DNA of 37,802 nt from DATGLE01 sp035294325 (GTDB lineage Bacteria; Chloroflexota; Ktedonobacteria; Ktedonobacterales; Ktedonobacteraceae): positions 1 to 37,802 of the forward strand of contig DATGLE010000235.1 of NCBI GenBank assembly GCA_035294325.1. Direction: 5' to 3'. Under the pieces are notes generated by a model. The model ran no database searches. It had not been told where the DNA came from and saw only the letters and a list, made by a program, of their open reading frames with translations. This document shows, one piece after another, positions 8,235 to 14,585 of the stretch. Position 1 is the stretch's first letter; each line of letters begins with the position of its first letter. A program made the translations under genes and the position numbers.

Positions 8235-9839
8235 TTAATGGTCCTGCGTTTTTCTTTTGATCGTCCGGGTGATTGCGCGCGTTGAAAGCGCGGGAGCCTC
8301 CGGCTCCTGGATATAGCGCGATATATTGAGCAGCACTCCCACGGCTGCCATCGATACGACCAGCGATGAGCCGCCGTAGCTGATGAACGGCAGCGGCACC
8401 CCGGTATAGGGAATGGCGTCCGCCGTCGCGCCGATGTTTATCATCGCCTGGAGCACGAGCCAGGTTGTGATGCCCGTCGCCAGTAAAGCGCCATAGACAT
8501 CCGGCGCGCGCCGCGCCAGCCGGAAGCCGCGAAATGCCAGGAAGAGAAACAGCAGGACCACCAGCGTGCAGCCGATAAAGCCCAGCTCCTCCCCGATAAT
8601 GGCAAAGATCGAATCGATATAGGGCAGCGGCAGCCAGCCCGTCTTCTGCCGGCTCGCGCCCAGCCCCAGGCCAAGCCAGCCGCCCGATCCCAGCGCCAGT
8701 AACGACTGGTACAGTTGTAAATTGAACGTCGTGATGTTTTGAAAGGGATGCAAGAACCCCATCAAACGATACTGGCGATAGCCCTTAAATGCCTCGCTCA
8801 GAAAGATCAGCCCGCCGCAGGCCATCGCCAGCAGGAATTGCACGACGTTGGCGCCCGCCGTAAAGAACATTGCCACCGCGAGTCCGGCAATGATGAGCGC
8901 GGTACCCATGTCGTTCTCCAGCAGCACCAGACCCAGGATGAGACCGACCAGGATCACAAACGGCGCCAGGCCGTAGAGAAACGTGCCGACCTGCTTCCCT
9001 TTGCGTGCCAGCCAGTCGGCGATGTAGAGCGCGAGCGCTAACTTGACCAGCTCGCTTGGCTGGAACGAAAAGAACGAGCCGATATTGAGCCAGCGCGAAG
9101 CCCCGTAGGTAGTGGTGCCGACCACCAGCACCAGCACCAGCAGAGGCAGCACTATCGCCATGCCGATCAGCGAGTAGCGGCGCCAGCGCCGGTAGTCCAC
9201 GCGCATCGTTATCAGCATCGCGATGAAGCCCAGAAACGCCGCCAGCAGTTGCCGCTGAAAGTAGTACGAGGCATTGCCGACGTAGCGCGTCGCCAGAAAC
9301 GAACTCGCGCTGTACACCATTACCAGGCCGAGGCAGAGCAGCGCGAGAACGATCACCAGCAGCCAGGAATCGATCTTCCCGGCTACCCGGGGCAGGCTCA
9401 TCTCCAGCTCGGCGAGCTTCTTCTGCTCCTCCTCGCTAATGACCTGCACCGGAGCGACCGGCTGCCCGGCGGTGTTCCTGGTACGCAAACGCCAGCTTGC
9501 CGTCAACCCCGTGCGCTGCTCAACGCGCGCATAGACGTTGATGGCCCCGCTTCTGACCTGCTTGCCCGGTAACGCTTTGCGCGGCGTCGCGGGACGCTGC
9601 ACTACATCCTCCGCCGCGTAGTTCACCTTGTTTAGCGCGGGCTTCCGCGCCGGCGTTCGCTGCGCGCTCTTTCCGACCTGCTGCCGCGCCTCACGCTCCC
9701 GGCGCTCCGCCGCGCGCAGCGCGGGAGAACGCAGGACGGGAGAAGATAGATCCTGTCGCTGATCTCCTCTCGCTGCGCCCCGGGCCGCGCTGCCTCTTCG
9801 TTTTTGCCGGTCTCGTAGCATGGCCGCCTGTCTCTTCAC
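8235..9839 (-). CDS. ftsW: Septal peptidoglycan glycosyltransferase FtsW (SEDS family)
   Basis: Polytopic SEDS protein that polymerises lipid II at the septum with the transpeptidase FtsI. The membrane part starts near residue 158 (SWLLVIVLALLCLGLVMVYS) and runs through several hydrophobic helices with typical SEDS stretches: GASRWLNIGSFFSFQPSELVK, LENDMGTALI, and near the end PYTGVPLPFISYGGSSLV. The N-terminal about 157 residues form an Arg/Ala/Gln-rich cytoplasmic tail, much longer than in model FtsW. I choose GTG at 9839 (534 aa), which has AGGA 5-6 nt upstream. ATG at 9821 is the main alternative. Longer starts run into the palindromic repeat and are rejected. The 220-bp upstream gap contains that repeat and promoter-like sequence. 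Confidence 0.93.
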   Translation of the reverse strand: MKRQAAMLRDRQKRRGSAARGAARGDQRQDLSSPVLRSPALRAAERREREARQQVGKSAQRTPARKPALNKVNYAAEDVVQRPATPRKALPGKQVRSGAINVYARVEQRTGLTASWRLRTRNTAGQPVAPVQVISEEEQKKLAELEMSLPRVAGKIDSWLLVIVLALLCLGLVMVYSASSFLATRYVGNASYYFQRQLLAAFLGFIAMLITMRVDYRRWRRYSLIGMAIVLPLLVLVLVVGTTTYGASRWLNIGSFFSFQPSELVKLALALYIADWLARKGKQVGTFLYGLAPFVILVGLILGLVLLENDMGTALIIAGLAVAMFFTAGANVVQFLLAMACGGLIFLSEAFKGYRQYRLMGFLHPFQNITTFNLQLYQSLLALGSGGWLGLGLGASRQKTGWLPLPYIDSIFAIIGEELGFIGCTLVVLLFLFLAFRGFRLARRAPDVYGALLATGITTWLVLQAMINIGATADAIPYTGVPLPFISYGGSSLVVSMAAVGVLLNISRYIQEPEAPALSTRAITRTIKRKTQDH

Positions 9840-9885
9840 AAATTTCCTATCTTTAGAGTGTGCCTGATTTCCAATATCATCACTT

Positions 9886-9988
9886 GCGAGCGCCGCAGGC
9901 GCTCGCCTTCTGGAGTGTGTGTTGTGAAACATGCGCGAAGCGCATGTTTCACAACACACACTCCAATCCTTGCGCGGCTCCGCCGCGC
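9886..9988. repeat. Three-hairpin intergenic repeat, copy A
   Basis: Three consecutive hairpins. hp1: arms 9886-9894 and 9898-9906 (GCGAGCGCC/GGCGCTCGC). hp2: a perfect 26-bp palindrome, arms 9911-9936 and 9940-9965, loop gaa. hp3: arms 9972-9978 and 9982-9988 (GCGCGGC tcc GCCGCGC). Copies B, C and D near 14.4, 19.9 and 34.2 kb share the outer hairpins, while the central palindrome differs in sequence. It lies directly upstream of ftsW, so it would be transcribed into the ftsW leader. Confidence 0.85.
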
Positions 9989-10021
9989 GAAGGCGGCGGA
10001 TCAGATACCCTCATTGAAGGC

Positions 10022-10050
10022 TTGACATAGAACATTTTTTCGATTATACT
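10022..10050 (+). promoter_or_regulatory. Strong sigma-70-like promoter, antisense to the dcw cluster
   Basis: TTGACA at 10022-10027, a 17-nt spacer, then TATACT at 10045-10050. This is 11 of 12 consensus positions with ideal spacing. It points right, into the 3' end of the minus-strand 101-aa gene and ftsI, so a transcript would be antisense. The opposite strand holds a TATAAT (10048-10043) that could serve ftsW, but with no good -35. Which direction is active cannot be decided from sequence. Confidence 0.55.
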
Positions 10051-10060
10051 GTCTTGTGAG

Positions 10061-10366
10061 CTACTGATGGTTGGATGCCGAATCCCCATCAACGCCCGGT
10101 TTTTGAGCGGGCTGCTCTTGCATAATTTGCAGCATTTGCTCCAGCTCTTGATCGCTTACGGGCAGATGAAGTTGTTGCAGATCAATAACTTCTGTGCCCT
10201 TTGCCTGTAATAACGCACTCCAGGGATCGCTCTCAAGTGCGGGCGGCGTCGCCTCGCCAGCGGTTATCCCGCTATGAGCATCAACTGAGCGGTTCCCTGA
10301 TAGCTCCTGCCATATCTCGCTCAGTTCGGACAGAGCGGGCGCCTGGTCTTTGTGCTCCTCTTGCAT
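10061..10366 (-). CDS. Small acidic protein of unknown function between ftsI and ftsW
   Basis: I do not recognise this 101-residue protein. It is hydrophilic and acidic, rich in Glu, Gln and Leu, with no membrane segment or signal peptide. Two stretches may be helical: residues about 10-23 (ALSELSEIWQEL) and about 70-87 (VSDQELEQMLQIMQEQ). The ATG at 10366 has GGAG followed by AAGGG upstream, and it starts 43 bp after the ftsI stop, which supports a real gene in the operon. In many bacteria the murE-murF-mraY-murD genes lie at this position. A divisome accessory protein is possible from position only. It could also be a spurious frame. Confidence 0.55.
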   Translation of the reverse strand: MQEEHKDQAPALSELSEIWQELSGNRSVDAHSGITAGEATPPALESDPWSALLQAKGTEVIDLQQLHLPVSDQELEQMLQIMQEQPAQKPGVDGDSASNHQ

Positions 10367-10409
10367 TGCACCCTTCTCCGGGCTATCTCCCCATATCTCT
10401 CGATTGCGT

Positions 10410-12158
10410 TTATGATTGCTGATCGGGCGCGATCCCGTAGTGCCACATCAATTGCTGCGCTATCGTCCGCCACAACGGACCAGCCGCGACGCCACCGAAG
10501 ATATCGCCATGCGCCTGTGGCCGGTCAAGCTTCACCAGGATCACAAACCGCGGGTGCGAGGCCGGCAGAAATCCGGCCATCGAAGCCTCGGTCAGATACG
10601 CTGAAATGCCCTGTGTTGTCGCTGTACCGGTCTTTACGGCGATGCTATAGCCAGGAAAAGTCGCGTTCTGGTTATAGTTCGCCGCGCTTACCAGCATTTG
10701 CGTCAGCAATGTTGCCGCTCGCGCGCTGATCACGCGCCGCTCAACCTGCGGCTTCGTCGTTGTAATCTGCCCGTTATTATTGATCGCGGCGATCAGGTAG
10801 GGCCGCATCATCACGCCGCCGTTGGCTATCGCCTGGTAGGCTATCGCCACCTGAAGCGGCGTCGCCAGGATACTCTGCCCGAATGCCTGGCGCGTCAGAT
10901 CGCTCGGCGTCCAGCCGGGAGAGCCGGGCGTGCGATACGTCCCCGGCTCCTCCGGGCCATCGTTGATGCCGGTAAGCTGGCCGAAGCCGAAGCGCCGCAG
11001 GTATGGATAGTAGCGGCCCGGCCCCAGGATATCGTGCGCGACATAGGCCGCGCCGACGTTGGCCGAATGCTCCAATACCTGCGTCATCGTCTCGTGCCCG
11101 TAGCCCAGGTTATCCCAGTTTGTCACCGGTGGCGTGCCATCCTTGAAGGCGATGATACCCGGATCGTCAAATGCCGTATCCGGGGTGATCAACCCCTGGT
11201 CCAGCGCCGCCGCCATCGTGACGGACTTCATCATCGAGCCAGGCTCGTAAGCGCACATCAGCGCTGGATTGAAGTACACGCTCTCCGAACCCAGGCAGCC
11301 CATCTGCTTGTAATAGCTGCTGTAATGGTTGGGATCGAAGGTTGGCATACCGGCCATGGCTACCACCGCTCCCGTGCGTGCATTGAGCACAACCACCGTG
11401 CCGCCCTGCGCCTTGAGCTGCCTGACCGTATCCGCCAGCGCGCTCTGTGCGATATACTGGATCGTGCTGTCGATGGTCAGCGTCAGGCTTGCTCCGTTGA
11501 CCGCCGGCTGCGCCGAACTGGGGCCAACGGTGAGCGGGTTGCCGTTCAGGTCTGTTTCCGCCGTCAGGGTACCCGGCTTTCCCGCCAGGAGCTGGTTCTC
11601 CGCGCCCTCAATGCCGTAGACGCCGGTGGTACCATTCTGCACGAAGCCCAGGACCTGCGCCGCCAGATCCCCGCCCGGATAGATCCGCCAGGTGCGCGGC
11701 TCCAGGAAGATGTCCGGCAGGTGCAGCTCGCGCAAACGCGCGCTCTGCGCCGGATCAATCGGCCCGGCGATGCGCAGCGTTTGCAGGCCGGATTTAAAAT
11801 CCCTGGAGAGCCTGTCCTCCGCCAGCGTGGGCAGGACTTCGTGCAATGTGTGAACCAGCCCCGCCAGCGCGGCATCGCTATCATCGGGATGGTCGACAAA
11901 GAACTGTATTGGTTCTATATAAACGTCATCACGTACCACATTTGTGGCAAGAATATGCCCCTGAGAGTCGTAGATAAGTCCGCGAGGCGCATTCACTATT
12001 TGATTTTGTATGTGCTCATCGTTTGCTAACTGCGAAAGTTGATTGGCTTGCAGCACCTGCCAGTAGTAAAGCCTGGCTAGCAGGCCGGCCATTCCGATGC
12101 AGACCAGCAGGAAGACGAACATCAGGCGACTCCGCGCGTGTTGAAGCTCCAGGTTCAT
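10410..12158 (-). CDS. ftsI: Septal transpeptidase FtsI (class B penicillin-binding protein)
   Basis: Class B PBP that cross-links septal peptidoglycan, acting with FtsW. N-terminal membrane anchor at about residues 12-30 (LMFVFLLVCIGMAGLLARL), a dimerisation domain with NAPRGLIYDSQG, then the transpeptidase domain. Catalytic motifs are SMMK (308-311, nucleophile Ser), SAN (365-367) and KTG (509-511), in the usual order. No PASTA domains follow, and it ends soon after the catalytic domain (582 aa). I choose the ATG at 12158, with GGGAGGGAG just upstream. The frame is open further upstream, but that overlaps ftsL and is not PBP-like. Confidence 0.94.
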   Translation of the reverse strand: MNLELQHARSRLMFVFLLVCIGMAGLLARLYYWQVLQANQLSQLANDEHIQNQIVNAPRGLIYDSQGHILATNVVRDDVYIEPIQFFVDHPDDSDAALAGLVHTLHEVLPTLAEDRLSRDFKSGLQTLRIAGPIDPAQSARLRELHLPDIFLEPRTWRIYPGGDLAAQVLGFVQNGTTGVYGIEGAENQLLAGKPGTLTAETDLNGNPLTVGPSSAQPAVNGASLTLTIDSTIQYIAQSALADTVRQLKAQGGTVVVLNARTGAVVAMAGMPTFDPNHYSSYYKQMGCLGSESVYFNPALMCAYEPGSMMKSVTMAAALDQGLITPDTAFDDPGIIAFKDGTPPVTNWDNLGYGHETMTQVLEHSANVGAAYVAHDILGPGRYYPYLRRFGFGQLTGINDGPEEPGTYRTPGSPGWTPSDLTRQAFGQSILATPLQVAIAYQAIANGGVMMRPYLIAAINNNGQITTTKPQVERRVISARAATLLTQMLVSAANYNQNATFPGYSIAVKTGTATTQGISAYLTEASMAGFLPASHPRFVILVKLDRPQAHGDIFGGVAAGPLWRTIAQQLMWHYGIAPDQQS

Positions 12159-12183
12159 CTTCTCCCTCCCGGCAGCTCTGCTT

Positions 12184-12666
12184 TCAGGGCTGCATGTTCT
12201 GCTGATTGTGTGGAATGGGCCGCAAATGCGGCACGACCAGCATCTGGACAGTCTTAGGGTCAGCCGGCACCAGGCCAAGCTTCTTCGCGTTATCGGCAAT
12301 GTAAGCGGGCGATTGCTCGTAGGCCACCGTATCAAGCAAATCCTGGTTCTGGCGCTCAAGTATAGCCTGTTGGGTGTGTATCTGCTGGAGCTGCTGGTTA
12401 GCAGCGAGTGCCTGCCCCTGTTGACTGAGGTAGAGCACTGCCATCAAGCCGATGAGAATGACACTGGTGATGCACAACGCAACCGGTCCCATGTGGAATA
12501 GAAATGGATGTAGTTGTCGGCGTCGTTTTGCGGCCAGAATAGGTTGTGGTGGCGCACCTTGCGGAGCGCGCTTTCGCTCTTTCAGGCTGTACATACGCTG
12601 CGTTCCTTCGAGATGTTGAGTCATCACCTGCATACCCATCTCTTGCGAAGATGAACCTGCATCCAT
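12184..12666 (-). CDS. ftsL: FtsL/DivIC-like septum protein
   Basis: Small bitopic protein in the ftsL position between rsmH and ftsI. It has a basic cytoplasmic N-terminus (AAKRRRQLHPF), one transmembrane helix at about 60-80 (GPVALCITSVILIGLMAVLYL), then a coiled coil rich in Gln and Leu (QALAANQQLQQIHTQQAILERQNQDLLD). A short segment AYIADNAKKLGLVPAD follows, typical of the septum formation initiator (DivIC/FtsL) fold. FtsL forms a complex with FtsQ/DivIB and DivIC that activates FtsWI. I choose the ATG at 12666 (160 aa), with AGGGG 5-6 nt upstream. A TTG at 12699, preceded by AAGG and overlapping rsmH, is an alternative. Confidence 0.85.
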   Translation of the reverse strand: MDAGSSSQEMGMQVMTQHLEGTQRMYSLKERKRAPQGAPPQPILAAKRRRQLHPFLFHMGPVALCITSVILIGLMAVLYLSQQGQALAANQQLQQIHTQQAILERQNQDLLDTVAYEQSPAYIADNAKKLGLVPADPKTVQMLVVPHLRPIPHNQQNMQP

Positions 12667-12688
12667 ACACACCCCTACATGTGACGCA

Positions 12689-13669
12689 CTACGAGTCAAC
12701 TACTACCTTGGCGGCCCGCAGTTTGGCGCTGCGGGCGCGGGGGTTTTGTTTAACCTCCCGCAGCGTTGCTACCACGGGCTTGCTCGTCAACGGGCGAAGC
12801 GTGGCCCTGTGGCCGCAGACGCATACCGGGGTATGCGGCGGGCAGAGGCAATCGCTAGCCTCGCGCCGCATAAATTCTTTGACTATTCTGTCCTCCAGAG
12901 AATGAAAAGAGATAATCACCATTCTTCCTTCCTCTCCACGCATTCCGCTTGTCTTTCTCTTATCAAGTATATCTATGATTTGCGGGAGCGCCGTTGCCAG
13001 TCGCTCCAGTTCGTGATTGACCGCGATACGCAGCGCTTGAAACACGCGCGTCGCCGGGTGGATCGCGCCCGGCTTATGTGGCACGCCGGCGGAAACCAGC
13101 GCGGCCAGTTGCGTTGTCCGTGTGATCGGCCCCTTCTCGCGCGCCTGGACGATGCGCCGGGCGATCTGTCGTGAGCGCCGCTCTTCGCCGTAGCGCCAGA
13201 AGATATCAGCCAGTTCCTGTTCGCGGGCACCGTTCACCAGGTCAGCAGCCGAGATGGTGAGGGATTGATCCATGCGCATATCCAGAGGACCATCGGCACT
13301 GAAGGAGAATCCGCGCTGTGGATCGTCCATCTGGTCCGAAGAGAAACCCAGATCCAGCACAACACCCTGCACCGCTGTAAAGCCGGCTGCGCTTGCGATA
13401 CTGCTGATTTCGGCAAAGTTCCCCTGCGCCAGCACCAACCGCCCATCGCTGATAGGTGCGGAAAACTGTGCCCTGGCGCGTTCCAGCGCCTGCACGTCGG
13501 TATCGATCCCCAATACTTTCCCGTCAGGGGCCGAGTGCTCAAGGAGTGCTCTGGTGTGACCCCCACCCCCCAACGTGGCATCGATATATAGCCCGCCGGG
13601 CGCGGGCCGCAGGAATTGCAGGACCTCCTCCAGCATCACCGGCACATGTCGTGAACGTTCTATATTCAT
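12689..13669 (-). CDS. rsmH: 16S rRNA (cytosine1402-N4)-methyltransferase RsmH (MraW)
   Basis: SAM-dependent enzyme that N4-methylates C1402 in the ribosomal P site. The SAM motif DATLGGGGHTRALLE is near the N-terminus, followed by LGIDTDVQALERA and VLDLGFSSDQMDDPQRGFSF, the family signature. The C-terminal half has FQALRIAVNHELE and IISFHSLEDRIVKEF. It has 326 residues, normal length. The ATG at 13669 lacks a clear Shine-Dalgarno site and lies 23 bp after the mraZ stop, so translation may depend on mraZ reading. As in most bacteria it is the second gene of the dcw cluster. Confidence 0.96.
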   Translation of the reverse strand: MNIERSRHVPVMLEEVLQFLRPAPGGLYIDATLGGGGHTRALLEHSAPDGKVLGIDTDVQALERARAQFSAPISDGRLVLAQGNFAEISSIASAAGFTAVQGVVLDLGFSSDQMDDPQRGFSFSADGPLDMRMDQSLTISAADLVNGAREQELADIFWRYGEERRSRQIARRIVQAREKGPITRTTQLAALVSAGVPHKPGAIHPATRVFQALRIAVNHELERLATALPQIIDILDKRKTSGMRGEEGRMVIISFHSLEDRIVKEFMRREASDCLCPPHTPVCVCGHRATLRPLTSKPVVATLREVKQNPRARSAKLRAAKVVVDS

Positions 13670-13692
13670 TTAAAAAAGTTCTGTGATTGAGA

Positions 13693-14100
13693 TTAGAAAG
13701 GAATCTCGCCACCTTCGCTTTCCAGACGTTCCTGGTAGGCTCTCCACCTGGCGCGATCCCAGATTTCAAAGTGATCTCGTACCCCTGCTATCGTGACCTC
13801 GTTACCCAGATGAGCATAAGCGCGCAATTTCGCGGGAATGACCATACGCCCCTGTGCATCCAGTTCTATGTCGCTGGCGCTCGGATAGATCCGGCGCTCG
13901 AAATCGCGCAATTCGTCGTTCGTCTTGCCGGATACCAGCTCGTTCGACTTCTCCTCCCAACGCGCTAACGTATAGACCGACAGGCATTCCCCCCTGCCCT
14001 TGCTGATGACGCCCCCACGGTCCATCTGCCCGCGAAATTTTGCCGGCACCGCCACTCTCCCTTTTGCATCAATAGTATGCTCATATTCGCCAAGAAACAT
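13693..14100 (-). CDS. mraZ: Transcriptional regulator MraZ
   Basis: AbrB-like double-SpoVT fold DNA-binding protein that controls the dcw operon. Both half-domains are visible: FLGEYEHTIDAKGRVAVPAKFR at the N-terminus and DIELDAQGRMVIPAKLRAYAHLG in the second half, each with the DxxGR-(V/M)-(A/V)-(I/V)-PAK(F/L)R signature. It has 135 residues, slightly shorter than the Escherichia coli protein. It is the first gene of the cluster. Its upstream region has regularly spaced TGGGG-type boxes, consistent with autoregulation as known for MraZ. The Shine-Dalgarno site is weak (GAGAAAG). Confidence 0.95.
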   Translation of the reverse strand: MFLGEYEHTIDAKGRVAVPAKFRGQMDRGGVISKGRGECLSVYTLARWEEKSNELVSGKTNDELRDFERRIYPSASDIELDAQGRMVIPAKLRAYAHLGNEVTIAGVRDHFEIWDRARWRAYQERLESEGGEIPF

Positions 14101-14187
14101 AGTGAAGGCCGCGCTTTCTCAATTGTGAGTCGTTGTGGCGCCCCCTGTGAAGTATTCCAGAATGTTCTTCTGTATCCAGTCATACTT

Positions 14188-14242
14188 CACCGCATTTCCC
14201 CACGCTCGATACGAACTCACCAAATTGCCCCACTTTCCCCCA
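14188..14242 (-). promoter_or_regulatory. 10-bp-phased MraZ-type operator boxes
   Basis: Read on the minus strand, pentamers TGGGG (14242-14238), TGGGG (14232-14228) and TGGTG (14222-14218) recur exactly every 10 bp with 5-nt spacers. A degenerate position falls at 14212. TGGGG (14202-14198) and CGGTG (14192-14188) then resume in the same phase. MraZ of Escherichia coli is known to bind TGGGN direct repeats with 5-nt spacers, and this array lies in the leader of mraZ itself. I read it as the autoregulatory operator. Confidence 0.75.
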
Positions 14243-14246
14243 CTCC

Positions 14247-14252
14247 ATTGTA
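14247..14252 (-). promoter_or_regulatory. Candidate -10 element of the dcw promoter
   Basis: TACAAT on the minus strand (5 of 6 to TATAAT) immediately upstream of the phased boxes, about 147 bp before mraZ. No convincing -35 lies at 16-18 bp, so activity may need an activator or another sigma. MraZ bound to the boxes would cover the start site. Confidence 0.4.
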
Positions 14253-14281
14253 ACACTTCTTGGGCATTAAGGAAAAGAGGC

Positions 14282-14335
14282 TTATCCACCAAATTTCCAT
14301 TTCCTGCTATGTTCTTGTGGATAACTTGTGGATAA
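14282..14335. promoter_or_regulatory. DnaA boxes upstream of mraZ
   Basis: Two perfect DnaA boxes (TTATCCACA read on the minus strand) at 14335-14327 and 14324-14316 in direct repeat with a 2-nt spacer. A third near-match, TTATCCACC, is on the plus strand at 14282-14290. They lie about 65-85 bp upstream of the candidate -10. No dnaA or dnaN gene is in the window, so I favour DnaA control of the dcw promoter or a DnaA-titrating site over a replication origin. Confidence 0.7.
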
Positions 14336-14403
14336 CTATGTCTTTTTCCCCCACTGGATGTGTTTTCTGGAGGGTAGACACATTATCTGTAGGGATGGTG
14401 CTC

Positions 14404-14478
14404 GCGCCTGCGGCGCTCGCTTATATGTAGCGGTGGGGTGATACATGCGCAAAGCGCATGTATCACCCCACCGCTACA
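14404..14478. repeat. Intergenic hairpin repeat, copy B (hp1 and hp2 only)
   Basis: hp1 core GCGCC tgc GGCGC at 14404-14416, then a perfect 25-bp palindrome with arms 14426-14450 and 14454-14478 and loop aaa. The hp3 element seen in copies A, C and D is missing. The inner part resembles copy A (both contain ACATGCGC), while the outer arm sequence differs. It separates the divergent mraZ and molybdenum-hydroxylase genes. Confidence 0.8.
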
Positions 14479-14585
14479 GAAAAAGTTCTGGTCGTAACAC
14501 CCCTGTGGGCGTGGGCCGCACTTGACTTGTCTGGCCGGGAAATTGTTGAATAGTTGCAGTATATCGAAGGAGGTCTTTTCCGCTG

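Noticed and set aside
9840..9959. N-terminal extension of ftsW through the palindrome
   Set aside because: The residues are encoded by the copy A palindrome and are not conserved-looking. A GTG with AGGA lies at 9839.
10698..12029. 443-residue plus-strand frame opposite ftsI, downstream of the antisense promoter
   Set aside because: Arg/Gln/His-rich mirror translation without motifs. The promoter at 10022-10050 is kept, but as a possible antisense RNA promoter and not for this frame.
12159..12359. N-terminal extension of ftsI
   Set aside because: The 67 extra residues overlap the end of ftsL, are Arg/Ser/Cys-rich, and precede a good Shine-Dalgarno site and a proper membrane anchor at 12158.
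14282..14335. Chromosomal replication origin
   Set aside because: Only two or three DnaA boxes, no AT-rich unwinding region of clear character, and no dnaA, dnaN or gyrase genes nearby.
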